DNA of 64,000 bases, from assembly GCF_028993555.1 (NCBI RefSeq), contig NZ_CP118611.1, forward strand, positions 986,001 to 1,050,000. Direction: 5' to 3'. Origin of the DNA: Ensifer adhaerens (GTDB lineage Bacteria; Pseudomonadota; Alphaproteobacteria; Rhizobiales; Rhizobiaceae). The translations under genes were made by a program, and so were the position numbers. The notes below the pieces were generated by a model. The model worked only from the letters and a program-made list of their open reading frames with translations. It searched no databases and was not told where the DNA came from. Of the stretch, positions 27,118-35,848 are shown piece by piece (the stretch's first letter is position 1; the number at the start of each line of letters is the position of its first letter).

Positions 27118-27720
27118 ATGACCGAACTTGCCATCATCCCGGGTGTAGAAAATCCTCCCGTAACATTCACTCAGGCCGAGATTGGCTGGACACCGTGGCT
27201 CCAACCCTTGGCGGAGGACGATCTGACCGAGCGACATCTCCACGGCCTTGTCGAGGCGGCGCGCGCCAAGTCTCCCTATTTTCGTCTGCTGGTACGCAAT
27301 CCGGAAGTGCTGGGGGCACGCACGAAGACGGACAAGGACATCTTCTACAATACCCGCACGGGCCTGCCGCGGGCCGAACGCGAACTTGCGGCCACGGCCG
27401 CCTCGCGTTCCAACGGCTGCATCTTCTGCGCCTCCGTCCATTCGCGTTTCGCGTCTCACCATTCGAAACGTGGCGACGATGTGCAGAAGCTGCTGGATGA
27501 GGGTGTCGGCGCTGATCTTGGCGAACGCTGGAATGCGATTGTTGCTGCTTCCGTCGCGCTGACTGCGACGCCTCCGGCCTTCGGCGATGAGCATATCGCA
27601 CGGCTGGCTGCGGCAGGCCTTGAGGAGTTGGAAATCGCCGATGTGATCCACGGCGCCGCCTTCTTCAACTGGGCGAACCGTCTGATGCTTTCACTGGGCG
27701 AGCCGACACCAGCCAATTGA
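27118..27720 (+). CDS. Alkylhydroperoxidase-domain protein (Avi_7169-like)
   Basis: A 200-residue protein starting MTELAIIPGVENPPVTFTQAE. It retains the AhpD redox site: SNGCIFCASVHSRFASH near residues 99-115, with C102, C105 and a His four residues on. It therefore probably has thiol peroxidase or related activity, perhaps removing peroxide made by the flavin monooxygenase two genes upstream; that link is inference. It is the last gene of the operon and is followed by a strong terminator. Confidence 0.83.
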   Translation: MTELAIIPGVENPPVTFTQAEIGWTPWLQPLAEDDLTERHLHGLVEAARAKSPYFRLLVRNPEVLGARTKTDKDIFYNTRTGLPRAERELAATAASRSNGCIFCASVHSRFASHHSKRGDDVQKLLDEGVGADLGERWNAIVAASVALTATPPAFGDEHIARLAAAGLEELEIADVIHGAAFFNWANRLMLSLGEPTPAN

Positions 27721-27766
27721 CCAGCCCACTGAATCCGGCGCTGACGTCCATCTGCAGCAATGAGAA

Positions 27767-27796
27767 AGCCCGCAACCTCGCTCGAGGTTGCGGGCT
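27767..27796. terminator. Strong bidirectional terminator
   Basis: AGCCCGCAACCTCG and CGAGGTTGCGGGCT are perfect inverted copies separated by 2 nt, giving a 12-bp stem with a 6-nt loop in practice, flanked by GAAA before and CTTTC after. It lies between the AhpD-like gene and the convergent DUF983 gene. Confidence 0.85.
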
Positions 27797-27861
27797 CTTT
27801 CACCAGATGGTGTCGGACTAGAAGTTGCGCTGCAGGCGGACGAGGCGCGGTCCCGGCAGTG

Positions 27862-28272
27862 CTACCGGGGTGTCGCAACCGGCGTCTCCGCGCCGCGCCT
27901 GACGACCTTGCCCTCTTCGGCCTTGTAGAAGAACTGGCTTGAGACAAGCCATCCCTTCAAAGGTCGAAGCGGTGGAATGCATGTCAGCAGCATGAACGGG
28001 CCGGTGACCAGCAAGTGCACCCAAAGCGGAGCGCTATACTGAACCTCGAGCCAGACGCCGAGAAGCACGCTTGGCACACAGGCGAAACAGATGACGAAGA
28101 AGGCGGGGCCGTCGGCCGGGTCCGCGAAAGAATAGTCGAGACCGCAGACTTCGCACTCCTTGCGCATCTTCAGGAACCCTTCGAAAAGGTGTCCTTGTCC
28201 GCAGCGCGGGCAACGGCCGCGCAGACCGGTCTGCATGGGCGGGATGGGTGGCCACTCGTGATCCGAAGACAT
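27862..28272 (-). CDS. DUF983 family membrane protein
   Basis: A 136-residue protein. Its N-terminal part has two CxxC pairs (RGRCPRCGQGHLF and KECEVCGLDYSF), a likely zinc-binding or rubredoxin-like knuckle, followed by two membrane segments (PAFFVICFACVPSVLLGVWLEV and LLVTGPFMLLTCIPPLRPL). This is the DUF983 pattern, whose function is unknown. I start at 28272 (MSSDHEWPP), with GAAAGGAAC upstream; the frame is open to 28305. It converges on the AhpD-like gene across a terminator. Confidence 0.88.
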   Translation of the reverse strand: MSSDHEWPPIPPMQTGLRGRCPRCGQGHLFEGFLKMRKECEVCGLDYSFADPADGPAFFVICFACVPSVLLGVWLEVQYSAPLWVHLLVTGPFMLLTCIPPLRPLKGWLVSSQFFYKAEEGKVVRRGAETPVATPR

Positions 28273-28456
28273 TGTCGTTCCTTTCGGGCGTCTCGTCCGG
28301 CGCATACTGGTGTTGCGCCGATGTTGCCTGGTATGCGGCCAGCCATTCCTGGGCGCCGCCTCAGGCTCCAGACGATTAAGCGCCTGAAAGCATACATTGT
28401 CAATTTATTGTATGCATACATTGCTGCGACAATTTCGCCCGGTAGCGCTTTTGTTC

Positions 28457-29854
28457 CTAGATCACGAGGCTGGATGCGGCGGGGGATTGGCCGAGAAGAT
28501 CAGCGATGGTCAAGAGGCTGCGGCGCAGTTCTTCATGCGTGGCTGCCGCGCCCAGCCCCAGGCGGACGGCTTCTGGGGCCGGGCCGATCGCAAAGGCGTC
28601 ACTTGGAACGACCGCGATGCCTGCTGCCTGCAGCCGCCCGCTGAACTCGCCGCGCGTCCACGGCGGCGGCAGACGCAGCCAGACATGAAAGGCACGAGGG
28701 TCGGTGGCGGCCGTACCTCTTGGAAGGCAGCTTTTGGCAATCTCCAGCCGAGCGGCCGTTTCGGCTCGGATCGCGGCAAGGACAGCATCTGCCGTGCCAT
28801 CCTCGATCCAGCGGGTGGCGATAGCGGCGGTGAGGGGTGAGGCCAGGCCCGCGGTTGCCCGGATGACGCCCTCGATCCGGACCGAACTGCGGCTATCCGG
28901 CACGACGAGGTAGGCAATGCGGAGCGCAGGTGAAAGGCATTTCGCCAGGCCGCCGATGTAATAGACAAGATCTGGCGCGAGCGCGGCAAGCGCCGGTGGC
29001 GGCGCCACCGGAAGGGCGCCATAGGCGTCGTCTTCAATGATTGGGACGCCGTATCGCCTGGCGATGGCGACGATCGCCTCCCGGCGCTCCAGCGGCAGTG
29101 TGGCGGTCGTCGGATTGTGAAGCGTCGGATTGCAATAGAGGGCCTTTAACGTATGTGTTGAGCAGAGCTCCTCAAAGGCCTCAGGAATAAGGCCTTTGTC
29201 ATCGATCGCGACGCCCAGCAGCGTGATGCCGAGATGGGCAGTAAGCGCCCGAAGGCCAGGATAAGCAATGGACTCGGCACATATGGCTTCACCTGCCTTG
29301 GCCAAGCTGCTGAGCGCGGCAAGCAGCGCCCCTTGCGCGCCAGGGCAGATCAGCATGCGCTCGATTGGCACCGCGCCGAGGCGCGGTTGCAGCCAGGCAG
29401 CACCGGCGGCCCTGTTGTGCACAGTGCCGGCAGGCGCCTGGTAGCGCATCAAGAGGTCGAGCCCATGCTCGGCCTGAAGCGCTGCCATGTCCGCCCAGAG
29501 CTTTGCAGCAAGCACTTCATCGTCAAAGAGCGGCGGCAGGTTCATGCTCATGTCGACTATGCCGCTGGTCACGGGTCGGGCGATCCTCGCTCGCCGAGCC
29601 TTGACATAAGTGCCCTGGCCGACGCGACCTTCCACGAGGCCACGGTGCCTCGCTTCGTTGTAGGCGCGGCTAACAGTGGTAAAGTCGATACCAAGCGCTT
29701 CTGCCAGCACACGCTGCGGCGGCAGTCGCATCCCGTCCGCAAGCCGCCCATCGGCAATATCCGCGGCAATCGCATCCGCGATCGCGAGATAGAGAGGGCC
29801 ATCAGCCTTGCGAATGGTGGGGCTCCACGGGATCTGCGAGCGTTCGTCGTTCAT
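28457..29854 (-). CDS. MocR-type transcription regulator (GntR + aminotransferase domain)
   Basis: About 465 residues from MNDERSQIPWSP at 29854 (an upstream start at 29914 is possible). Residues about 15-85 form a GntR winged helix (MRLPPQRVLAEALGIDFTTVSRAYNEARHRGLVEGRVGQGTYV). The rest is a class I aminotransferase domain with GGLAKCLSPALRIAY, in which the Lys would bind pyridoxal phosphate. MocR regulators sense amino-acid- or vitamin-related ligands through PLP. It lies 114 bp downstream of the LysE-type exporter gene on the same strand and may be cotranscribed or regulate it. Confidence 0.9.
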   Translation of the reverse strand: MNDERSQIPWSPTIRKADGPLYLAIADAIAADIADGRLADGMRLPPQRVLAEALGIDFTTVSRAYNEARHRGLVEGRVGQGTYVKARRARIARPVTSGIVDMSMNLPPLFDDEVLAAKLWADMAALQAEHGLDLLMRYQAPAGTVHNRAAGAAWLQPRLGAVPIERMLICPGAQGALLAALSSLAKAGEAICAESIAYPGLRALTAHLGITLLGVAIDDKGLIPEAFEELCSTHTLKALYCNPTLHNPTTATLPLERREAIVAIARRYGVPIIEDDAYGALPVAPPPALAALAPDLVYYIGGLAKCLSPALRIAYLVVPDSRSSVRIEGVIRATAGLASPLTAAIATRWIEDGTADAVLAAIRAETAARLEIAKSCLPRGTAATDPRAFHVWLRLPPPWTRGEFSGRLQAAGIAVVPSDAFAIGPAPEAVRLGLGAAATHEELRRSLLTIADLLGQSPAASSLVI

Positions 29855-29968
29855 CACTACAATATCCGGCCTTGATAATTGTATGGATATTGCATGTTTG
29901 TTCGTTTCGAGCAAGGCTGATGGCTGATCAATGGTCCGAGACGGACGCCTATCAGAGGTTCGACACAG

Positions 29969-30589
29969 TTAGGGTCTGGTGATGCTAGTCGTTGCCAGGA
30001 TAAGGCCGAAGCCCACCAGCAAGGTGCCGCAGACGCGATCGATCCAGTGCCGCAAGCGAAGAAGGCGAAGACGCACGACATCGGACGAGAAGAACAAGGC
30101 AACCAAGGCAAACCAGACGATGTGTGCGGCTGCGATGAAGCCACCATAGCCGACTTGCAAAAGGAGCGGTGTCGTCGGCTCGACGACCTGCATGAAGAGG
30201 CTGACAATAAAGACCGTCGTCTTCGGATTGAGCGCATTGGTGAAAAAACCAGTGCGCAGAGCACCGAGATCGGAAAGTGTCGGGATTTCGAGCTTTTCTA
30301 GGGGGTCGCCTGGCTTGGTGCGCAACATCTTGAAACCGAGCCAGATCAGGTAGGCGGCCCCGCCAAACTTCAGGATGCTGAAGAGAAGGATCGATTGCCG
30401 GATGACAAGCCCGACACCCAGGATGGTATAGGCAACGTGAACGCAGACACCGGCGCCGATACCGAGCGCTGTCAAGACGCCGGCCCGTCGGGACAGTAAA
30501 AGACTGTTGCGCGTAACCATCGCGAAATCGGGGCCGGGGCTGATGACAGCCAGGATCGTAATGGTGACTACCGCTAACAGTTCCGTCAT
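29969..30589 (-). CDS. LysE/RhtB family amino-acid exporter
   Basis: A 206-residue protein with about six hydrophobic segments and the family opening LLAVVTITILAVISPGPDFAMVTRNSL, which has the conserved SPGP motif. Such proteins export amino acids or derivatives such as threonine, homoserine lactone and cysteine. The start at 30589 faces the LysR gene at 30656, 66 bp away, the classic exporter/LysR divergent pair. The exact substrate cannot be read from the sequence. Confidence 0.9.
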   Translation of the reverse strand: MTELLAVVTITILAVISPGPDFAMVTRNSLLLSRRAGVLTALGIGAGVCVHVAYTILGVGLVIRQSILLFSILKFGGAAYLIWLGFKMLRTKPGDPLEKLEIPTLSDLGALRTGFFTNALNPKTTVFIVSLFMQVVEPTTPLLLQVGYGGFIAAAHIVWFALVALFFSSDVVRLRLLRLRHWIDRVCGTLLVGFGLILATTSITRP

Positions 30590-30655
30590 TGCATTTCTCG
30601 CTCATTCCTTCGATGCTGGCGCAGCAATAGCCAACAAACGGTTCGGCGACTAACG

Positions 30656-31585
30656 ATGAATTCTGACGATATTGGTGAACCTGGATCACAGATCAAAGCC
30701 GTTCGTCTGCCGCCCATGGCAGCGCTTCGCTGTTTCGATGCGGCGGCAAGGCTCGAAAGCTTCAGTCGTGCTGCGGACGCATTGCATCTGACCCATGGCG
30801 CAATCAGCCGGGCAGTCCGTCTCGTCGAGGACGAGTTGGGCGTGGCGCTGTTTGAAAGGCGAAGCCGGCGCGTTTTCCTCACAGATGCAGGCCGCAAGCT
30901 CGCTACTGCCGTGCGGAAGGGCTTTGGCCTCGTCGAGGCGGCCGTCCGGGAGATCAGGCAAGAGGTCAGGGTGCCGGCCCTCGTGGTTTCCTGCGAGCCG
31001 ACGCTTCTGATGCGCTGGCTCATCCCGCGGTTGCCGGATTTTCAAGGGCGGCATCCGGATGTCCCGGTGCATCTCGTTGCCGGTGGCGGTCCCGTAGCAC
31101 TCGGGCGCGGCATCGATCTCGCTGTCCGGCGAAACGATTTCGTGCAGGCGGACGCGGTCCATGCAACCCCGCTGTTTCGCGAACGGACCGGCCCGGTCTG
31201 CCGTGTCGACAAGTTAGAGTCTTTCTTCGAACGGTCTGAGACAGGCAGCCGACCAGAGCTCAGCGCCGATGCCGTTCTCCTGCATTCCCGCAGCCGCCCG
31301 GATGCGTGGGAAACCTGGGCAGGGCACGCCGATTGCCACATGTTCGGACGGCGCTCACAGAGTTTCGAGCATTTCTACATAAGCCTTCAGGCCGCTGTCG
31401 CCGGCATCGGTGTCGCGATCGGGCCTTGGCAGCTTGTTCGCGATGACATCGACAGCGGCATTCTGACGGCGCCGATGGGATTTAACGAGGACGGAACGGC
31501 CTACCAACTGCTCGCACCGGCACCCATTGTCGAGGGTAGCCCTCAGGCCAAACTGCGTGACTGGCTGTTGGAAGCCGCTATCTGA
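30656..31585 (+). CDS. LysR-family regulator, GcvA-like
   Basis: 309 residues. The winged-helix domain reads LPPMAALRCFDAAARLESFSRAAD...LTHGAISRAVRLVEDELG, which is the GcvA-like subgroup. The effector domain follows from about residue 100. It is divergent from the LysE-type exporter, which it most likely controls from the shared 66-bp region. It is not obviously linked to the genes downstream. Confidence 0.9.
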   Translation: MNSDDIGEPGSQIKAVRLPPMAALRCFDAAARLESFSRAADALHLTHGAISRAVRLVEDELGVALFERRSRRVFLTDAGRKLATAVRKGFGLVEAAVREIRQEVRVPALVVSCEPTLLMRWLIPRLPDFQGRHPDVPVHLVAGGGPVALGRGIDLAVRRNDFVQADAVHATPLFRERTGPVCRVDKLESFFERSETGSRPELSADAVLLHSRSRPDAWETWAGHADCHMFGRRSQSFEHFYISLQAAVAGIGVAIGPWQLVRDDIDSGILTAPMGFNEDGTAYQLLAPAPIVEGSPQAKLRDWLLEAAI

Positions 31586-31821
31586 AACGAAGCGTTTTCA
31601 TTTCTGTTATTTGCATAAAGGGCAACAACGTCATACGTTTACGAGCGAAGCACGCACAGCCGGTGATGCCGATCATCCAAAGGGTGTGCATGCCATCTGA
31701 AATGCAAACGATTCGACCCCGCGGGTCCCGGAGCGGCGCCATGACTATCCTCAAAACCGATCTCGACCACGGGTGCGGCGCGTTGCGCCAGTCCATTGCA
31801 TCAAACCGAAAAGCGCTGAGA

Positions 31822-32529
31822 ATGACTGTGCGCACAGTGAAAAGCCTGCTCGCGCCAGCCGTCACCGCTTGCCTTGTTGCGCTTGCGGCGCCGACTGCGG
31901 GTCATGCCGCGAGTTGCAAGGATTCGGCAGCACCCGGCGCCGATTGGACCGACTGCAACAAGAAGGCGCTCATGCTCGGCGGCAGCGATCTTCAGGGCGC
32001 CAATCTGGTCAATACGGATTTCACCTTGACGGATCTGCGGGGCGCCAACCTGACTGGCGCCAACCTGGAGAAGGCGACACTGGTACGCTCATCGGTAGCC
32101 GGCGCGCTGGCCGGAGGGGCGAATTTTTCCAAGATCGAAGCCTATCGCTGCAATTTCGCGGGTATCGCCGCCGAAAAGGCATCTTTCGTCAACTCCGAAC
32201 TGCAGCGCGCCAATTTCAGCGGCGCACGATTGACAGGGACGAGCTTCGAGAAAGCCGAGCTCGGACGTGCCAATTTCGACCGCGCGGAACTGACTGGAAC
32301 CCGCTTCTCACACGCCAACCTGTCGCGCGCCAGCTTCAGCAACGCGAGCTTCACGGGACCGATCGACTTCGATGGCGCCTTCATGTTTCTGACGCGGATC
32401 GAGGGCGTAAATCTTTCCGAGGCGACAGGGCTCGAACAGGAGCAGGTCGACATGACCTGCGGCGACAGCTCGACTAAGTTGCCGGCCGGTCTGAACACGC
32501 CGGCGGCCTGGCCCTGCGCCTCCGACTAG
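31822..32529 (+). CDS. Secreted pentapeptide-repeat protein
   Basis: 235 residues from MTVRTVKSLLAPAVTACLVALAAPTAGHA, a clear signal peptide ending near residue 29; upstream in-frame starts at 31663 and 31741 would bury it. From about residue 50 there are roughly 28 pentapeptide units of A(D/N)LxX type (LQGANLVNTDFTLTDLRGAN, FSGARLTGTSFEKAELGRAN and so on), predicted to fold as a right-handed beta-helix. Four Cys (SCKDS, DCNKK, YRCNF and late DMTCGD/PCASD) suggest a periplasmic or outer location. Function unknown. Confidence 0.85.
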   Translation: MTVRTVKSLLAPAVTACLVALAAPTAGHAASCKDSAAPGADWTDCNKKALMLGGSDLQGANLVNTDFTLTDLRGANLTGANLEKATLVRSSVAGALAGGANFSKIEAYRCNFAGIAAEKASFVNSELQRANFSGARLTGTSFEKAELGRANFDRAELTGTRFSHANLSRASFSNASFTGPIDFDGAFMFLTRIEGVNLSEATGLEQEQVDMTCGDSSTKLPAGLNTPAAWPCASD

Positions 32530-32630
32530 AGCGGCTTGCGTTCAAGTGAACGCACAAAGGACGCTCTCGTACTTTGTATCCAGAGCATCTTTCCGCCTGC
32601 AGTGGTTCCTCGAGAGCGGGATGCTCTAGC
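32526..32630. repeat. Intergenic palindromic repeat element
   Basis: Directly after the pentapeptide gene: TGCGTTCA-AG-TGAACGCA is a perfect hairpin (32537-32554), and AGAGCATC (32582-32589) pairs with GATGCTCT (32620-32627). The opening CTAGAGCGG also occurs at 57838-57846 upstream of the methyltransferase gene. Palindromic intergenic elements with this look are common in rhizobial genomes; the exact family cannot be named without a search. Confidence 0.55.
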
Positions 32631-32667
32631 TCTCGCTGTCTCGACGGTCAGCGCTCCAACCGTAACT

Positions 32668-33243
32668 CTACGCCAGGTGCCGCCTTGCGGCCACGGCCAG
32701 GCATTCCTTGAAGGCCTCGAGATCGGTGAGGCGATCAGCTTCAGGCACTTCGCGCTTGATCAGCCCTCCCTCGCGGCGAAGGATGCCGCCGTCCAGCATG
32801 AGATTGTCGGCCATGTCGAAATCTTCGATGCTGAGGCCGTCGGGTCCGGCCATGCGTCCGTCTGGGCGCAGTGCAGCGTTGCCTTGGTAATGATCGTTCA
32901 GGATACGTTCGTAGTAGCTACGCGAAGTGTTGGTGTAGGCATAGACATGCTTGCCGCGGCCACACATGAAGCCGAGTTCGAACACCGTGCCGACATCGGC
33001 ACTGATGCCGCGAAACGGCGTCAGATTGGCGATGATCATATCAGAGGCGAGCATCATGCTTTCATCGACAGCGTAGATCGCAAGGCCACGGTCGTGCTTG
33101 GTGGGGGCTGGCGGAATTTCGAGATCGCCCGGCACCAGCGGCGTGAAGCCGGCCGCCCGCGCCAGAGCCGCCTTCTCCTTCTGGATCTCGGCCGCATTGG
33201 ACAGAAAAACTTCCGGGCCAGCGAGATAGACTTTCACGCGCAT
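32668..33243 (-). CDS. Nucleoside 2-deoxyribosyltransferase-like protein
   Basis: 191 residues of the NDT/DNPH1-like fold. YLAGPEVF at residues 6-13 is the substrate-binding loop, and ADVGTVFELGFMCGRG at about 82-97 contains the catalytic Glu. DMIIANLTPFRG between them is also conserved. Members transfer or hydrolyse deoxyribose on purine and pyrimidine nucleosides in nucleotide salvage. A nearby role in the nitrogen-heterocycle genes is possible but not shown. It stands alone on the minus strand. Confidence 0.88.
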   Translation of the reverse strand: MRVKVYLAGPEVFLSNAAEIQKEKAALARAAGFTPLVPGDLEIPPAPTKHDRGLAIYAVDESMMLASDMIIANLTPFRGISADVGTVFELGFMCGRGKHVYAYTNTSRSYYERILNDHYQGNAALRPDGRMAGPDGLSIEDFDMADNLMLDGGILRREGGLIKREVPEADRLTDLEAFKECLAVAARRHLA

Positions 33244-33459
33244 TCCTCCTCACATCTCAAAGTGGTCAATCTAGGAGAGCAACGCGTCCGCGCCTAGCCA
33301 TGGACCGAAACATGCGTGCTTACCCACGGATTCTTCTCACCTTTTGCCAAACCAGTGTGCACGGGTCGCCGCTATGACGTTGCTCCGGATCGCCATGGAC
33401 AGATGCGCCAGGCGTCGGCTATGTCTTGCGACCGATCCTAGGCAACGATCGAGGTGCCC

Positions 33460-33903
33460 ATGTCCATCCACGCTTTGACAACCCATGTCGGCGTCGCTCA
33501 TCCATGGATGTGCGACACGATGGGACACATGAACGTGCGCCACTACGCTGCAATGTTCGACGATGCGAGCTTCCAGCTTCTCGGCCATATCGCCGGCGTG
33601 GAGACGGAATCGGGCAGGGGGTGGGCGGACGTGCGCTCCGAGGTCGAATACAAACACGAAACCAAGGCTGGCGCCCTGATCACCATCCGTTCGCGCGTCA
33701 TCAAGCTCGGCCGTTCGTCGGTCACCTTCGAGCAGGTCATGTCGGGCACGCTCGACGGTGTCGTCCATGCCGTCAACAGGACCACGACCGTGCGCTTCGA
33801 TCTCGAAGCGCGCGCTGCCATCGCACTGGAGCCGGAGGCGCGGATGCGGGCCGAAGCGCTGTTGCCGGATGACGTGGCAAGGCCTCGCGATCAGTCGGTG
33901 TAG
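33460..33903 (+). CDS. 4HBT-type acyl-CoA thioesterase
   Basis: 147 residues from MSIHALTTHVGVAHPWMCDTM at 33460, with GAGG 5 bp upstream (a GTG start at 33454 is possible). The hot-dog fold is recognisable: DTMGHMNVRHYAAMFDDA carries the family's catalytic Asp/His/Asn region, followed by EVEYKHETKAGALITIRSRV. Such enzymes release free acids from acyl-CoA; related ones serve beta-keto acid cleavage products (betainyl-CoA thioesterase in carnitine degradation). A BKACE enzyme lies 7 kb away in the same locus. The last 13 bp overlap the convergent LysR gene. Confidence 0.85.
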   Translation: MSIHALTTHVGVAHPWMCDTMGHMNVRHYAAMFDDASFQLLGHIAGVETESGRGWADVRSEVEYKHETKAGALITIRSRVIKLGRSSVTFEQVMSGTLDGVVHAVNRTTTVRFDLEARAAIALEPEARMRAEALLPDDVARPRDQSV

Positions 33904-34850
33904 ACGCGCTCTTCTACCGGCGTTTCTGCAATTAGCGCCTGCAAGCCAGCGATCAGCGCCTTCTCGGCGCGGTTGATCGCCTTCTCCGGGTTCGTCAGCA
34001 TGAAGATGTCGATGGCGGGCGGATTGTCATAGGGCGGCAAGCGCCAGAGAAGTCCGTCGGCGACATCTCGGCGTGCGACATGCAATGGCAGCGAGCCAAC
34101 GCCGAGACCAGCAAGCGTCATTCGCCGTACTTCCTCGAGACTGGACGACACGCCGACGACATTGGCATTGAGCTTGGCTTCGCTGCGAAGCAGCGCCACA
34201 GGCCGCAGCGCATCGGCGATGTGGTCGGTGTGGAAGGAAACCGACGTCTCGCCCTTGAGGTCGGCAAGCTTCAACCCTTCGCGACCAAACAGCCGGTGGT
34301 GCGGGCCGCAGAAGAAGCCGAAAAACTCACGGAAGACCATCAGATAATCGAGCGCCGGATCCCGGACGCTGACAAGGCAAAGACCGAAGGAGGCGCGCTT
34401 CTCCCGCACCTGGCGCGTGACCTCACCGCTCGGCCCGACGTTGATCGTCAACGTCGCACGCGGGTAGCTGCGGTGGAATTCCATCAGCGCGCGGTCGAAG
34501 AGCGGCGAGACCACGTGGCTTGCAACCGCGATCGTGACGTGGCCAGTGACGTCGTCACTGACACCGCGCACGAGTTGAGGCAGTTGCGAAATTGTGCCGA
34601 AGACTTCGACGCTCTGCTCATAGAGCAGTTGTCCCACCTCGGTGAGATCGAATCGCGTCGCGTCGCGTTCGACCAGACGACGACCGACACGGTCCTCAAG
34701 CCGGCGGAGCGCATTGCTGACGCTCGGCTGCTTGAGGTTCAGCCGCTCGGCAGCGCGCGTGATGCTTTTCACCTCGGCGATCACCACGAAGGTGCGCAGC
34801 AGGTTCCAGTCAAGCTCCCAGACGAGCCGTTCCAATCGCGGTGAAGCCAT
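33891..34850 (-). CDS. LysR-family regulator
   Basis: 319 residues. The HTH domain is LDWNLLRTFVVIAEVKSITRAAERLNLKQPSVSNALRRLEDRVG; an effector-binding domain follows from about 100. It is divergent from the polar amino-acid importer operon (start 34991) across 140 bp, so it is probably that operon's regulator. Its stop overlaps the 3' end of the thioesterase gene, which it may also control. Confidence 0.9.
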   Translation of the reverse strand: MASPRLERLVWELDWNLLRTFVVIAEVKSITRAAERLNLKQPSVSNALRRLEDRVGRRLVERDATRFDLTEVGQLLYEQSVEVFGTISQLPQLVRGVSDDVTGHVTIAVASHVVSPLFDRALMEFHRSYPRATLTINVGPSGEVTRQVREKRASFGLCLVSVRDPALDYLMVFREFFGFFCGPHHRLFGREGLKLADLKGETSVSFHTDHIADALRPVALLRSEAKLNANVVGVSSSLEEVRRMTLAGLGVGSLPLHVARRDVADGLLWRLPPYDNPPAIDIFMLTNPEKAINRAEKALIAGLQALIAETPVEERVYTD

Positions 34851-34990
34851 TCCTGAAATCTATGCCCTCTATTTCCATTATCTATTTGCGCAATGCTAAC
34901 GCAGAAGCAATCATGAAATTCGGAAGGCGCCGTTTGCCAAGTCCCAAGCGCACAAGAAGGCGCCCCGTCCAGAGGAACAAGGAACATTTG

Positions 34991-35773
34991 ATGAAGACCC
35001 TATTCTCCGGCCTTCTGGTCGCGACGCTCACCATTGCTGCGACCTTTTCCGCCGTTTCGGCCCGGGCTGACGACCTCGAGAACGTCAAGTCCGCCGGCGA
35101 GCTGAAGATTGCCATGTCGGGCCAGTACCCGCCGTTCAATTTCGTCAACGAAGAAAACCAGGTCGTTGGTTTCGACGCCTCGATCGGCCAGGCGATCGCC
35201 GAGCGCGTCGGCGTCAAGGGTACCTTGGTGACGACCGCCTGGGACGGCATCATCGCCGGCCTGCTTGCCAACAAGTACGACACGATCGTCGGTTCGATGA
35301 CGATCACGCCTGAGCGCGAGAAGGTGGTCGATTTCGTCGGTCCCTACTACCACGCGGGCCGTGCGGTCTTCGTCAGCGAAGAGTCGACCGTTCAAAAGCT
35401 CGACGAGCTCAAGGGAAAGACACTCGGCGTCACGCTTGGCGAGACCCACGAGAAATGGGCGCGTGAACAGGGCGGCTGGGATGTCCGCACCTACAAGGGC
35501 CTGCCGGAGCTGCTGATGGAACTGAAGAGCGGCCGTGTCGATGCGATCGTCGTCGACAACATCCCGGTCATGGTTGCCGTCAAGGAAACCGGTGAAAAAG
35601 TCCGCCGTCTCGAAACGCCCGACATCGAAGGCGGCAGCGTCGCGATCGGCATTGCAATCCGCAAGAACAATCCGGAATTGAAGGCGGCCATGCAGAAGGC
35701 GCTCGAGGATATGCTGGCAGACGGCTCCTACGAGAAGATCGCCATGCAATGGGTCGGTAGCGACATCCGCTGA
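34991..35773 (+). CDS. Polar amino-acid ABC transporter substrate-binding protein
   Basis: 260 residues of the SBP_bac_3 family. The signal peptide is MKTLFSGLLVATLTIAATFSAVSARA; the frame runs further upstream but this start has a consistent leader and a GGAACA stretch upstream. Family motifs: SGQYPPFNFVNEENQVVGFDASIGQAIAER and ITPEREKVVDFVGPYY. It binds amino acids or related amines in the periplasm. It opens an operon reaching to about 43541 that includes transport and catabolic genes, so its ligand is probably the substrate of those enzymes. Confidence 0.9.
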   Translation: MKTLFSGLLVATLTIAATFSAVSARADDLENVKSAGELKIAMSGQYPPFNFVNEENQVVGFDASIGQAIAERVGVKGTLVTTAWDGIIAGLLANKYDTIVGSMTITPEREKVVDFVGPYYHAGRAVFVSEESTVQKLDELKGKTLGVTLGETHEKWAREQGGWDVRTYKGLPELLMELKSGRVDAIVVDNIPVMVAVKETGEKVRRLETPDIEGGSVAIGIAIRKNNPELKAAMQKALEDMLADGSYEKIAMQWVGSDIR

Positions 35774-35791
35774 CACCACACTCTCCATCTC

Positions 35792-35819
35792 TCCGGCCGA
35801 CGCGTGAGCCGCGGCCGGA
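35792..35819. other. Stem-loop after substrate-binding gene
   Basis: TCCGGCCG and CGGCCGGA form an 8-bp stem with a 12-nt loop, 18 bp after the stop of the binding-protein gene and 29 bp before the first permease. No T-run follows. It is likely a 3'-end stabiliser. Confidence 0.55.
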
Positions 35820-35848
35820 AGTCATGAATTGCCTTCCGGAGTTTCTCA

